Shown: in pieces, positions 8,084 to 16,903 of the stretch
How the letters are laid out: the number at the start of each line of letters is the position of its first letter
Position numbering within the stretch: position 1 is the stretch's first letter
From: Neolewinella aquimaris
GTDB taxonomy: Bacteria; Bacteroidota; Bacteroidia; Chitinophagales; Saprospiraceae
Length of the DNA stretch: 64,000 nt
Assembly: GCF_014197245.1 (NCBI RefSeq)
Contig: NZ_JACIFF010000002.1
Span: 448,106-512,105, forward strand
Direction of reading: 5' to 3'
Notes under the pieces: generated by a model
The model's input: the letters and a program-made list of their open reading frames with translations, nothing else
What the model was told of the DNA's origin: nothing
Database searches by the model: none
Translations under genes and position numbers: made by a program

Positions 8084-10459
8084 CTAGAACTGCTTCTGTC
8101 CCCCAAATTCCATCGCCTCGCCCTTACCGAAGCCGTAGCTCAGTCCTACGGTCACGAAGCGGCCGCGCTGGCGGTAGTTGTAGAGGTAAAAGTCGGGCTG
8201 CGTCGCCTCGCTTTCGTCGATCATGGAGGCAAAGGCGTCGCGGACGCTGACGTTAAAGATCATGCGGCCCTTTAGAATTTTCTTCCGGAGGCCGATGTCA
8301 GCGTAGGAGAAGCCAGATACGTTGCCCTGCACCGTTCGGTAGCCCGAGCGCACATTACCGGCTACCTCGAAATCGATGTCCAGGGGCAGCTCGAATTTGG
8401 TGACCAGCCGGCCGTTGAACTGCTCGGCGCTGAAGTCGTAGCTCACCCCCTCGAGTTCGGCCGTCCGGTCGAAGGCATTGAAGTTGAAGTCGCCGCTCAG
8501 GGTCATCCACTTGGCGGGACGGTACTTGCCGTTCAGTTCCACGCCGTTGGTCCGACTGGTACCCAGGTTGATGGGCTGGGTAACGTTGACGTTGTCCTGG
8601 AAGAAGGACACCCGCTCCACGACGTCGGTGGTGTAGCGATGGTAGATGCCGGCGTTCAGGCTAAGGTCGCCGACGATCAGGATACCGGTGACCTCGTAGG
8701 AGTCGGTAAATTCCGGCTGCAGGTTCGGGTTGCCCGCCCGCACGTTGAAGTTGTTGCGGATGTTGAAGAAGGGGTTCAGGTCCCACAGCCGCGGCCGGAA
8801 CACCCGCCGGGAGTAGCCCGCCTGCACGGAGGCCGCCTCGCTGAACTTGTAGGAGGTATGCAGGGTCGGAAACAGGTTGGTATAATTCTGGTCGTTCGCC
8901 TCCTGTGTATTGACGAGCACGGTGCTGAGGTCGGTCTGCTCCACCCGCAGCCCCGCCTTAACGCCCCACTTATCGCCCTCGTAGGATGAGGTAACGTAAG
9001 CACCCAGCACCCCCTGCTGGAATTCGAAGCGATTGGTGAGTTCGGGCACGAGCTGGAAGTCGTCGTCGATGAAGTCACTCACCGCAAAATCGTTGCCTAC
9101 GTCGTTGAGTACGTACTGCAGGCCGGTTTCCAGGGTTACCGCTTCACTTACGGGCCGGGTGTAGTCTGCTTTAAAGGTGTACTCCGTCTGCCCGAAATCA
9201 GTGCGCGTGAGCTGGTCTCCGAAGAGGGCCTCCCCTTCGCTGGTGTTGGTGGTGAATTCGGACGACTGGTCCTTGGTGAAGCTGTTGCCGAGCGCACTTA
9301 CGATGAGCACGTGGTCCTTGTCCTCCGCGTCGAATTCCCGCTTATAGTTCAGTTCGTACTGCCACTTCGGGTTGGTGGCCTCGGTGGCTTCGGTGCGCCG
9401 CCAGGCATCGGTGAGGTTTCCGGCGGAGTTGATTACGCTGAAGTCGGTGATGGCGTTCTCCGTTTCAATCTCGTAGGCCAGGTGGCCGGTTAGGGAGAGG
9501 ACGTTGCGGTCGTTGATGTGATAGTCGGTACCGAGGATGAGGTTGTAGAATTGCTCGTTCTTATCGGCCTCGCCTTCGCTCAGAATGGTGGTGCCGCTGC
9601 TTAGATCACGGTTGATGCCCCGGTTGTCTTCCGGAAAGGTGCGGTACCCTACCCCGAGCTGTCCGAAGAGATTGAACTTGGCGGTACGGCGGTTTACGCT
9701 CAGGCCCAGGCTGTGGTTGTTGGGCGTACCCGTGTTTACCGTTACGGAGCCATTGAGGCCGCGCTGCTCTTCCTTTTTCAGCACGATGTTGATGATGCCG
9801 GCGGTGCCTTCGGCCTGGTACTTGGCCGAGGGGTTGGTGATCACTTCCACGCTCTCGATCATATCGGCCGTGATGGTACCCAGCGCGTTGCCGTTGTCGG
9901 CGGTCAGGACCGAGGGCTTCCCGTCGATCAGGATCTGTACTCCCCCGCTGCCCCGCAGGTTGATCTGCCCCTCGATGCTCACGGTTACGGAGGGGACGTT
10001 GTTGAGCACTTCCAGGGCACTGGCGCCGCTGCTGCTCAGGTCCTTCCCCACGTTAAACACCCGCTTATCCAGACGGAATTCGGTGGTAGATCGCTCGCCG
10101 GTTACCAGCACTTCGTCGAGGGTCTCCCCGTCGGGCTTGAGGACGATGGTGCCCATATCCGCGCCACGTACATCCTCCACGCGCGTCGGTGCGAAGCCCA
10201 GAAAACTGACTTCCAGGGTTATCCCCGGCTGAGGAACAGTCAGCGTAAAGTTTCCGGCCACGTCGGTCGTTGTTCCCGTCAGCATGTCGCCGTTACTGGG
10301 GTCAATGGCCTTTACGGTCGCGAATTCTACGGGCAGCTCGCCGCCACTTTCTACCACCCTCCCCTTCAGTTCGAGACCCTGGGCGCGGACGCAGGTGCAG
10401 AGCAACATCAGAAAAGCAATGTAAATGGGTCGGCGCGTCAGTGTGGGCATGGGGTACAT
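8084..10459 (-). CDS. TonB-dependent receptor, outer-membrane beta-barrel family
   Basis: 791 residues (a start at 10450 would remove three). A signal peptide ending V-R-A-Q is followed by a carboxypeptidase-like regulatory domain (G-R-V-V-E-S-G...P-V-E-F-A-T-V), a plug with I-N-L-R-G-S-G-G-V-Q-I-L-I-D-G-K-P and N-P-S-A-K-Y-Q-A-E-G-T-A-G-I-I-N-I, and a large barrel rich in Y-S-R-R-V-F-R-P-R-L-W-D-L-N-P. This is the receptor class with an OMP_b-brl_3 barrel and is distinct from SusC. No SusD partner is adjacent. The ligand is unknown; closeness to the xylanase gene, divergently placed across 218 bp, is only suggestive. Confidence 0.92.
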   Translation of the reverse strand: MYPMPTLTRRPIYIAFLMLLCTCVRAQGLELKGRVVESGGELPVEFATVKAIDPSNGDMLTGTTTDVAGNFTLTVPQPGITLEVSFLGFAPTRVEDVRGADMGTIVLKPDGETLDEVLVTGERSTTEFRLDKRVFNVGKDLSSSGASALEVLNNVPSVTVSIEGQINLRGSGGVQILIDGKPSVLTADNGNALGTITADMIESVEVITNPSAKYQAEGTAGIINIVLKKEEQRGLNGSVTVNTGTPNNHSLGLSVNRRTAKFNLFGQLGVGYRTFPEDNRGINRDLSSGTTILSEGEADKNEQFYNLILGTDYHINDRNVLSLTGHLAYEIETENAITDFSVINSAGNLTDAWRRTEATEATNPKWQYELNYKREFDAEDKDHVLIVSALGNSFTKDQSSEFTTNTSEGEALFGDQLTRTDFGQTEYTFKADYTRPVSEAVTLETGLQYVLNDVGNDFAVSDFIDDDFQLVPELTNRFEFQQGVLGAYVTSSYEGDKWGVKAGLRVEQTDLSTVLVNTQEANDQNYTNLFPTLHTSYKFSEAASVQAGYSRRVFRPRLWDLNPFFNIRNNFNVRAGNPNLQPEFTDSYEVTGILIVGDLSLNAGIYHRYTTDVVERVSFFQDNVNVTQPINLGTSRTNGVELNGKYRPAKWMTLSGDFNFNAFDRTAELEGVSYDFSAEQFNGRLVTKFELPLDIDFEVAGNVRSGYRTVQGNVSGFSYADIGLRKKILKGRMIFNVSVRDAFASMIDESEATQPDFYLYNYRQRGRFVTVGLSYGFGKGEAMEFGGQKQF

Positions 10460-10677
10460 AATGTTGGGCGGAATCGGCTTAATTGCACCCCTAAGTTGGG
10501 GATAATTACTAGGCCGGACCAGGTCATTCTACGCCTCCCTCAGATAAAACGACCGTTCGGTGATCTAGCCCTACGGTATGGAATCAGTGGTTGCGCCTGA
10601 CCGCCGTGGTATTTAGACTTTAATTCACACCGTTCACGCGACTACGTCGTACTTTGACTGTAAACTATACATTCCTT

Positions 10678-11763
10678 ATGGCCCGACTGCTGCTTATTGT
10701 ATTTCTAGGATGGCTCGTCGGCTGTGGAGATGCTCCGCCCGCGAACGAACAGACGGATGCTAGCCGGAAAGCCGTGACCGGGCTAAAGGACGTGGCCCCC
10801 TTCCCCATCGGCGGTGCCGTCAGTATCCGCAAGCTCGCCGGCGACACTGCGTTGCGGGCAATTGTGACCACGGAATTTAGTAGCCTCACGTCGACCAATG
10901 ACATGAAGATGTACAGCATCGCCGCGCGGGAGGGGCAGTTGGATTTTGCCCGCGCCGACTCTACCGTAGCCTTTGCCGAGGCGAATGGTATGCGGATGTT
11001 CGGTCACGCCCTGGTGTGGCACTACGGTCTGCCCGAGTACATCACATCCAAGGACCGCGCCGGAATGGAGGCCTTCCTCACCGAGTACATAGATACCGTA
11101 GTTACCCATTTCCGGGGGCGGGTTGATGGCTGGGACGTGGTCAATGAAGTGTTTGACACCCGGGGTGGAGAGCTGCGCGCTACCCCCTTCTATACGGCCA
11201 TGGGGGAAGATTATATTGAGCTCGCCTTCCGGACCGCCCACGCGGCCGACCCACAAGCCAAACTTTTCATCAACGACTTCGGCACGGAGCGCGACACGAG
11301 CAAACTGAATGCGCTGGTCGATCTCGTCGTTCGGATGCGCCAGACAGGGGTGCCCATTCACGGCATCGGATTCCAGTGGCACCAGCAAATGCGCGACGAT
11401 ACGGCCGTGATCCGGCAGACCCTGCGGCGGGCAGCCGCCACCGGGCTCCTCCTCCACATTTCAGAACTGGACCTGATCTTCAATACCCACAACGACGCGG
11501 CGGGGGGTGGCGTGGAAGAGATCTCGCGCATGACCCCGGAATTGCTCGCCGCCCAGGCCGATCGCTACGAGACCCTGGCGCGCATCTACCGGCAAGAGGT
11601 TCCCGCCCCCCAGCGCTACGGCATCACCTTCTGGGATTTTACCGACCGGGATACCTGGATCAGGGGCTTCTTCGATATGAACGACTGGCCCACCCTCTAC
11701 GATGATGACCTGCAACCCAAACCGGCGTACGATGGATTTCGGCGGGGACTTGAGGAACGATGA
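10678..11763 (+). CDS. GH10 endo-1,4-beta-xylanase lipoprotein
   Basis: 361 residues from the ATG at 10678. An upstream in-frame ATG (10654) is disfavoured because the later start gives a clean lipoprotein signal (M-A-R-L-L-L..., lipobox L-V-G-C, Cys near residue 16). GH10 signatures: G-H-A-L-V-W-H, the acid/base Glu in W-D-V-V-N-E-V-F-D near residue 156, and the nucleophile Glu in H-I-S-E-L-D near residue 262, plus G-I-T-F-W-D-F-T-D-R near the end. It hydrolyses internal xylan bonds, probably at the outer membrane surface or in the periplasm. No carbohydrate-binding module is present. The dioxygenase gene follows after 21 nt. Confidence 0.93.
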   Translation: MARLLLIVFLGWLVGCGDAPPANEQTDASRKAVTGLKDVAPFPIGGAVSIRKLAGDTALRAIVTTEFSSLTSTNDMKMYSIAAREGQLDFARADSTVAFAEANGMRMFGHALVWHYGLPEYITSKDRAGMEAFLTEYIDTVVTHFRGRVDGWDVVNEVFDTRGGELRATPFYTAMGEDYIELAFRTAHAADPQAKLFINDFGTERDTSKLNALVDLVVRMRQTGVPIHGIGFQWHQQMRDDTAVIRQTLRRAAATGLLLHISELDLIFNTHNDAAGGGVEEISRMTPELLAAQADRYETLARIYRQEVPAPQRYGITFWDFTDRDTWIRGFFDMNDWPTLYDDDLQPKPAYDGFRRGLEER

Positions 11764-11784
11764 TCCGGAAGGTTGCCGTATCTT

Positions 11785-12780
11785 ATGGATCGCAACGAGA
11801 CCGTCCAGATTATGCAGCCATCCGCCCCCGACGCCCCCAAGAACCAGCACCGAGACATCCCCGGCAACCCGTCCACCGCCAAGAGCAGTAGCGTAGCATT
11901 GCGGGCCGATGCATCCCCCGATTCACTCCGGGTACTTACCGGTGAGCAGTGGGATTTTTGGAAGGAAAACGGATTCGTTGTAATCAAGCGGGCCATCAGC
12001 CGAGATCAGGCGCAGCGCAGCGCCGACTTCCTCTGGGAGTTCGAGGACAAAGACCCGAACGATCAGGAAAGCTGGTACACCGCGCCGCGCGCCGAAATGA
12101 AAATGAAGGAGTTGGCGGGGACCGGAATGGTGGAAGTGTACAATCACCAAGAGCTTTGGAACAACCGACAATCCCGGCGGGTATACGACGCTTTCGTCGA
12201 CATCTGGGGCACCGAAAAACTCTGGGTGACCATCGACCGCGCCAACCTCAATTTCCCTATCCGTCCCGGCTACGAATACAAGGGCTTTATTCACTGGGAT
12301 TATGACCCCGAGACCAAACCACAAAACGTACAGGGGGTACTCGCGCTGGCCGACCAAACGGATCCCAACATGGGCGGCTTCCAGTGCATCCCCTGGCTAT
12401 ACCGTAACTATGATACCTGGAAGCTTACTCAGCCTACGGATCGCGACCGATTCAAACCCGACACCACGGGACTGGAAGATAAACTGGTAAAAGTACCACT
12501 GGAAGCCGGCGACCTGCTCATTTTCAATAGCACCCAACCCCACGGCATCCGCCCAAATCTATCGTCCGACAAGGTCAGAATTGCGCAGTACATCGCGATG
12601 GCCCCCGCACAGGAGGAAGACGAAGCGCTCCGCCAGTGGCGGATTACGTCATGGAAGGAGCGCAAAGCACCCGAAGGATACGCCTTCCCCGGAGACCCCC
12701 GCAATTACGAGCAGACGCGTTACGAATGCGCTGAGTTGTCGGAGCTCGGCGAGCGGTTGCTGGGGCTTAAAAGTTGGTAG
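11785..12780 (+). CDS. Phytanoyl-CoA dioxygenase (PhyH) family protein
   Basis: 331 residues from the ATG at 11785; a TTG at 11773 in frame is a weaker alternative. The non-haem iron centre of 2-oxoglutarate dioxygenases is visible as H-W-D in F-I-H-W-D-Y-D-P near residue 170 and the distal His in Q-P-H-G-I-R-P-N near residue 252, whose Arg would bind 2-oxoglutarate. An N-terminal ~45-residue Pro/Ser-rich stretch lacks a signal peptide, so the enzyme is probably cytoplasmic. PhyH relatives hydroxylate many small molecules; the substrate is unknown. It lies 21 nt after the xylanase gene and probably shares its transcript. Confidence 0.88.
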   Translation: MDRNETVQIMQPSAPDAPKNQHRDIPGNPSTAKSSSVALRADASPDSLRVLTGEQWDFWKENGFVVIKRAISRDQAQRSADFLWEFEDKDPNDQESWYTAPRAEMKMKELAGTGMVEVYNHQELWNNRQSRRVYDAFVDIWGTEKLWVTIDRANLNFPIRPGYEYKGFIHWDYDPETKPQNVQGVLALADQTDPNMGGFQCIPWLYRNYDTWKLTQPTDRDRFKPDTTGLEDKLVKVPLEAGDLLIFNSTQPHGIRPNLSSDKVRIAQYIAMAPAQEEDEALRQWRITSWKERKAPEGYAFPGDPRNYEQTRYECAELSELGERLLGLKSW

Positions 12781-12918
12781 CTTCCCGGGCAACGAAAATC
12801 CTCCCTACTTAGTCGGGAAGGGCTCTCGGAAGCCGTCCGCAACGTATCCCTTCACCGCCTCCCAGGCAGGGTGCCGAGAAACAGAAAACCTCCTGCCCGA
12901 CCGCAGTGAATCTGTGCT

Positions 12919-13019
12919 CCGACGAAGTCGATCCGTGTTTAATTCGTGGCCATCCGTGGTGAGCCTATTGCCCCGACGAAGTCGATCCGTGTTTAAACCG
13001 TGGCCATCCGTGGTGAGCC
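12919..13019 (+). repeat. Two direct copies of a 47-nt intergenic repeat (locus A)
   Basis: Positions 12919-12965 and 12973-13019 agree at 45 of 47 bases with a 54-nt period. Each ends in a GTGGCCATCCGTGGTGA module (12946-12962, 13000-13016) whose exact reverse complement occurs at 60472-60488. The pair lies between the convergent dioxygenase and DUF1593 genes. Confidence 0.85.
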
Positions 13020-13058
13020 ACTATCCAACAAAGCCAATCCCCTGCTTAGTCGCCAGAC

Positions 13059-14561
13059 CTACTTCCCCGCCCCGGTCAGCACCACCCGTGCGTACCGCGT
13101 CAACGAAGGCGAACCACCGTCGGTAACTTCCAGAATCAGGTGGATGGTCTGCCCCGGTTCTATATCGCCGGGAACGGTCACCCGAGCCTCCTCTTTGTTC
13201 AGGATCACCATCGCTTCCCCCGGATAAGTTCCCACCTCGCCGTACTGCCACCAGTGGTAGTGAAGCTCATCCCCGTCGGGGTCCGAAGCCCTCGCCTGTA
13301 GCATCAGTTTTTGACGGGGCGTAACGCTTATTCGTGTTTCTCCCTCCATTGCCACCACGGGCGGGTGATTGGCATCCGCATAGGGCATGACGCACCAGTC
13401 GGCGCGCGCGGCAAAGTCACGCTGCAACTCCGGAAGCCAGCGCGTCTGGGCGTATACTGACTCGTAGGTTGCAGTAAACGGATTATAATCCCGGGCGGCG
13501 GGGCCGTCCTCCCACCGGCGATTGGTGGAGTCGGTCGCGACCAGTCTGCCGCCCCATCCGCCCCAGCCCGGGTGCTCGAGGTTGTCGAGCCCCACGTCGA
13601 CCAGGTGCAGGAAGGCGGGTGAGTCGCCCTCGGAAATGAAGTCGTAGGGTTTGAAGCTGCCCCACTGCGCGCTATCCAGGCGGGTGGGATCCCCGTGGAT
13701 GTGCTCGTCGTCCCCGGCCTGTTTCTTGCCGTCGCCGTAACTATAGTAGCCGGCGGTGAGGGGACCGTGGTTGTTAATGATGTGTTCACCCATGAATGTT
13801 CCCTCCAGCCAGGGCTGCAGGGCCGGGGGCACGGTCGACTGCCAACTGTACGCCAGAGCGGCGAATTGACGGTAGTTGTACAGCACCCGAATGTCCTTCC
13901 ACTGCGAGGCGACGTAGTTCCGGTAGGTAGCATCCTGGTCCATCACCGTGTAAATAATGGCTTTGTCGCTCACGCGTTCGTAGATCGCGGGCCATTCCGG
14001 CGTGTCGGCGTAGGTTTCTTCAATCGATTTCAGGGCCCGGGCGATGGTATTCGTCCCGCCCCAAACTTGCAAGTAGATGGGCCGGGGGTCGGCTTCGTCG
14101 AGCAGCCTGTCGCGGATGAAGTCGGACCCCTCCGTATCGTGCTCCATTTCTCCCTCGAATTCGATGTTACCCACCTTCACCAGAGAGAGCAGGTGGTCCG
14201 CCGTGGGGAAGCCGTCCGCGTGGGTGGAAAGCACCGGATAGACTTCCCCGTAGGCCTGTATCAATTCCTGCATCCACTGCTCGCCGGGCCAGCGCAGGTC
14301 GGTGCGTTCGCCGTACATCTCCCGGGTCATTTCCATTTCCGAGGTCATCGTAGTGCCCTTTCCGTCGCCCTTATAGTGCCACATGGAGCTGCTGTACACC
14401 AACCCTTCCAGCTCAAATTCATTGGCATAGAGCAACAGGCGGATGAAGGAGTCGACGTCGTCAATCTCGCCGTCGGTCGTCACGATGGTACGTACGGGCG
14501 GGGCCGCGGGTGCCAAAGTGGACGCCAAAAGCAAAACGAATAGGTAGAAAAAGCGGTGCAT
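13059..14561 (-). CDS. DUF1593 / Sde182-type protein: nucleoside-hydrolase-like domain plus C-terminal Ig-like domain
   Basis: 500 residues with a signal peptide (about 1-19, A-P-A-A). The N-terminal domain starts V-R-T-I-V-T-T-D-G-E-I-D-D-V-D-S-F, the Asp-rich motif of the nucleoside-hydrolase fold, as in the family that includes the cellulose-binding protein Sde182. Further conserved features include L-Q-V-W-G-G-T-N-T-I-A-R-A-L near residue 170. The last ~95 residues form an Ig/PKD-like sandwich with D-P-D-G-D-E-L-H-Y-H-W-W. Such proteins accompany plant-polysaccharide genes; the reaction is not established. It has its own promoter at 14587-14615. Confidence 0.88.
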   Translation of the reverse strand: MHRFFYLFVLLLASTLAPAAPPVRTIVTTDGEIDDVDSFIRLLLYANEFELEGLVYSSSMWHYKGDGKGTTMTSEMEMTREMYGERTDLRWPGEQWMQELIQAYGEVYPVLSTHADGFPTADHLLSLVKVGNIEFEGEMEHDTEGSDFIRDRLLDEADPRPIYLQVWGGTNTIARALKSIEETYADTPEWPAIYERVSDKAIIYTVMDQDATYRNYVASQWKDIRVLYNYRQFAALAYSWQSTVPPALQPWLEGTFMGEHIINNHGPLTAGYYSYGDGKKQAGDDEHIHGDPTRLDSAQWGSFKPYDFISEGDSPAFLHLVDVGLDNLEHPGWGGWGGRLVATDSTNRRWEDGPAARDYNPFTATYESVYAQTRWLPELQRDFAARADWCVMPYADANHPPVVAMEGETRISVTPRQKLMLQARASDPDGDELHYHWWQYGEVGTYPGEAMVILNKEEARVTVPGDIEPGQTIHLILEVTDGGSPSLTRYARVVLTGAGK

Positions 14562-14586
14562 ATTTCCTAATGTTTGTGTTGGTCAG

Positions 14587-14615
14587 GAAAGGTACGCACT
14601 GCCCGGGATGCACAA
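14587..14615 (-). promoter_or_regulatory. Promoter of the DUF1593 gene
   Basis: Reading leftwards, TTG (14615-14613), an 18-nt spacer, then TACCTTTC (14594-14587), one base away from TAnnTTTG. The ATG is 25 nt further on. The TTG overlaps the T-rich tail of the terminator just upstream. Confidence 0.5.
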
Positions 14616-14656
14616 TAAAAAGCCCCCGCCTAATCCGGTGAGGGATGGGCGAGGGC
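14616..14656 (-). terminator. Terminator-like hairpin upstream of the DUF1593 promoter
   Basis: On the minus strand GGGCGAGGGC (14656-14647 in plus-strand letters) pairs with 14622-14630, with an inner ATCC/GGAT stem, and is followed by five T. It faces leftwards although no leftward gene lies to its right in the 14.66-14.86 kb gap. It may shield the DUF1593 promoter from antisense transcription or end a short unannotated transcript. Confidence 0.65.
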
Positions 14657-14687
14657 CATGTATTGGGGCTGCCTTACCTCTAGGGCG

Positions 14688-14738
14688 GTGTCGGTTCGTG
14701 GCGTCCCGCCGCAGTGTCGGTTCGTGGCGTCCCGCCGC
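14688..14738 (+). repeat. Tandem 25-nt repeat, two exact copies
   Basis: Positions 14688-14712 and 14714-14738 are identical 25-mers separated by one base. The module 14718-14742, read on the minus strand, recurs at 60627-60651 with 23 of 25 bases identical, tying this site to the intergenic repeat family. Confidence 0.85.
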
Positions 14739-14823
14739 GGTCACCATCGCCACCAGCCCCCAACCCCGCAAAACGCCGGGAACCAGCGAACCTTGCCGGC
14801 GTTAAGCCACTATTATTTGCATT

Positions 14824-14841
14824 GCACCCGCGACCCCGCCC
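14824..14841 (+). repeat. GC-rich intergenic motif, divergent copy
   Basis: GCACCCGCGACCCCGCCC, 14 bp before the GH13 start codon and co-oriented. It is the weakest of the seven copies; chance similarity in a GC-rich leader cannot be excluded. Confidence 0.3.
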
Positions 14842-14855
14842 AATACCTAAGCTGC

Positions 14856-16586
14856 ATGAATCGATCCTTCCCCCCACTATTCCTATTCCTTCTCCTCATC
14901 GGATGCGCTAGAAACAGCGAACCAACCACAGTGGCCACCGAAACAGCCGACGACGACTGGTGGAAAGAATCTATCGTTTACCAGATCTACCCCCGCAGTT
15001 TCCAGGATACGGACGGGGACGGCATAGGTGATCTGAACGGCATAATCGAACGCCTCGATTACATTGAAAGCCTCGGCGTCACGGCCGTCTGGCTCAACCC
15101 GATTTACAGCTCGCCCAACGACGACAATGGCTACGACATCAGCGACTACCGTAACATAATGACCGACTTCGGCACCATGGCCGACTTCGACCGCATGCTC
15201 GCCGGTATGCACGAACGCGACATTAAACTGATCATGGACGTGGTGGTCAACCACAGCAGCGACGAGCACGAATGGTTCGTACAGAGCAAAAGCTCGCGCG
15301 ACAACCCCTACCGCGATTACTACCACTGGTGGCCGGCCGAGAAAGGCGACCCGCCCTACCGCTACAGCCTCTTCGATGCGGAGGGGAATGCCTGGAAGTA
15401 CGACAGCACGACCGATGCCTACTACCTCCACTACTTCAGTCAGAAACAACCCGACCTCAACTGGTCTAATCCGAAATTACGGCAGGAGGTCTACGACATC
15501 ATGACCTTCTGGGCGGAGAAGGGCGTCGACGGCTTCCGCCTGGATGCGTTTCAGTTCGCGGCAAAGGACACCACCTACCCGGAGTTTCCGGGCCTGACCG
15601 ACACCACCTTCATCGATTATTACGCCATGCAGGACGGCCTCCACGACTACCTGCGGGAGATGAACGAGCAGATCTTCTCGAAGTACGGCGTAATGAGCGT
15701 CGCCGAGGGGGCCGGCCGCAATTTTGAGGACGCCCACGCGCTGGTCGACGCCGACCGCCAGGAACTCAACATGGCCTATGCCTTCGATGGGGTGGACGTG
15801 CCCAAATACGGGGGCTACGCACTGACGACCATGAAGGAAGTTTTCAGCCGGTGGGATGCCGAATTCGCGGAAGACGGCTGGCTTTCCATCTTTCTCTCCA
15901 ACCACGACCAGGCCCGCATGGTGAGTCGATGGGGCAACGATTCTCCGGAATTCCGGGCACCCTCCACCAAACTGCTCAACACCTTCCTGCTGAGCATGCG
16001 CGGTACTCCCTACGCCTACTACGGCGACGAGATCGGCATGACCAACATTGACTTCGACGAGATCGAAGATTACCAGGACATTGCGGCCCGCAACGGCTAC
16101 ACCAAGGCCCGGGCGCAGGGGAAGGATATGGAGCAGTTCATGCGGGAGCTCAATTTCCTGAGCCGCGATAACGGCCGCACGCCCATGCAGTGGACGGAAG
16201 GTCCGCAGGCCGGCTTTACCACCGGTACCCCCTGGCTTCCCGTCAACGATAATCATGCGCAAATCAACGTCGCCGCCCAGGAAGACGATCCGAACTCCAT
16301 CCTGAATCACTTCCGGCAGATGACCCGGCTGCGGCAAGACCATCCGGTGCTCGTCCACGGCAGTTACGAACTGCTCCTACCCGACCACGAGGAGCTATAC
16401 GCCTATACCCGCGAATGGGAGGGCGTACGAATGCTGGTAGTGATGAATTTCTCGGACGAAGGGGTAACCGTAGATCTACCGGAACTGGAAAATGCGGAGG
16501 TGGTGATCGATAACTACGAATCCCTCTCCCGGACCGGTAGCTCGGCCGATCTCAACCCCTGGCAGGCGGTAATTTTATCCCTGTAA
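14856..16586 (+). CDS. GH13 alpha-glucosidase-type lipoprotein
   Basis: 576 residues from the ATG at 14856, chosen because it opens a lipoprotein signal (lipobox L-I-G-C). A longer in-frame start at 14658 would read through the tandem repeat and has no coding character. GH13 motifs: V-Y-Q-I-Y-P-R-S-F, D-V-V-V-N-H-S-S, nucleophile Asp in G-F-R-L-D-A near residue 229, acid/base Glu in V-A-E-G near 282, and N-H-D-Q near 350. Length and motifs fit the oligo-1,6-glucosidase/alpha-glucosidase group, which cleaves short alpha-glucans; the lipid anchor would place it in the periplasm or at the outer membrane. Confidence 0.92.
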   Translation: MNRSFPPLFLFLLLIGCARNSEPTTVATETADDDWWKESIVYQIYPRSFQDTDGDGIGDLNGIIERLDYIESLGVTAVWLNPIYSSPNDDNGYDISDYRNIMTDFGTMADFDRMLAGMHERDIKLIMDVVVNHSSDEHEWFVQSKSSRDNPYRDYYHWWPAEKGDPPYRYSLFDAEGNAWKYDSTTDAYYLHYFSQKQPDLNWSNPKLRQEVYDIMTFWAEKGVDGFRLDAFQFAAKDTTYPEFPGLTDTTFIDYYAMQDGLHDYLREMNEQIFSKYGVMSVAEGAGRNFEDAHALVDADRQELNMAYAFDGVDVPKYGGYALTTMKEVFSRWDAEFAEDGWLSIFLSNHDQARMVSRWGNDSPEFRAPSTKLLNTFLLSMRGTPYAYYGDEIGMTNIDFDEIEDYQDIAARNGYTKARAQGKDMEQFMRELNFLSRDNGRTPMQWTEGPQAGFTTGTPWLPVNDNHAQINVAAQEDDPNSILNHFRQMTRLRQDHPVLVHGSYELLLPDHEELYAYTREWEGVRMLVVMNFSDEGVTVDLPELENAEVVIDNYESLSRTGSSADLNPWQAVILSL

Positions 16587-16903
16587 AAGGATTGCCGTTC
16601 CTACGTACGCGATCTTGCCGAAGTGAAGATCACCGGGGCACCCGGTAGCAAATATCGGGCGAATGCCATTCCGGAGCCTACGGGCATATTAAGGTAGAGA
16701 CATACCGGATCAGCGGCACCTTGTTCATGATTCTGACGGGCGGCGGTCACTGAGGTATAGGTGGAGAACACCCGTAGTAGACGGAATACCACCAACGTCG
16801 GCGGGACCTACGGGTAGGGAAATCCAAAATTTATCCAATATCGGGGCGCACCTTCGGGGAGTTTGACGGATCGATCCCTACCTTAATCGCCCCACCCCAC
16901 CCC
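16587..16903. other. 317-bp gap without a recognised gene
   Basis: No frame with a start codon and coding character was found. A TACCTTAA sequence at 16879-16886, 17 nt before the regulator start, is a weak promoter candidate preceded by TTTG at 16862. Nothing else stands out. Confidence 0.4.

Noticed and set aside
12919-13019. Possible CRISPR or attachment site in locus A
   Set aside because: Two copies separated by 7 nt, no spacer of normal length, no integrase nearby.
16587-16690. Possible gene remnant after the GH13 gene
   Set aside because: A short frame with plausible residues exists at about 16593-16698, but it has no start codon and no recognisable similarity.
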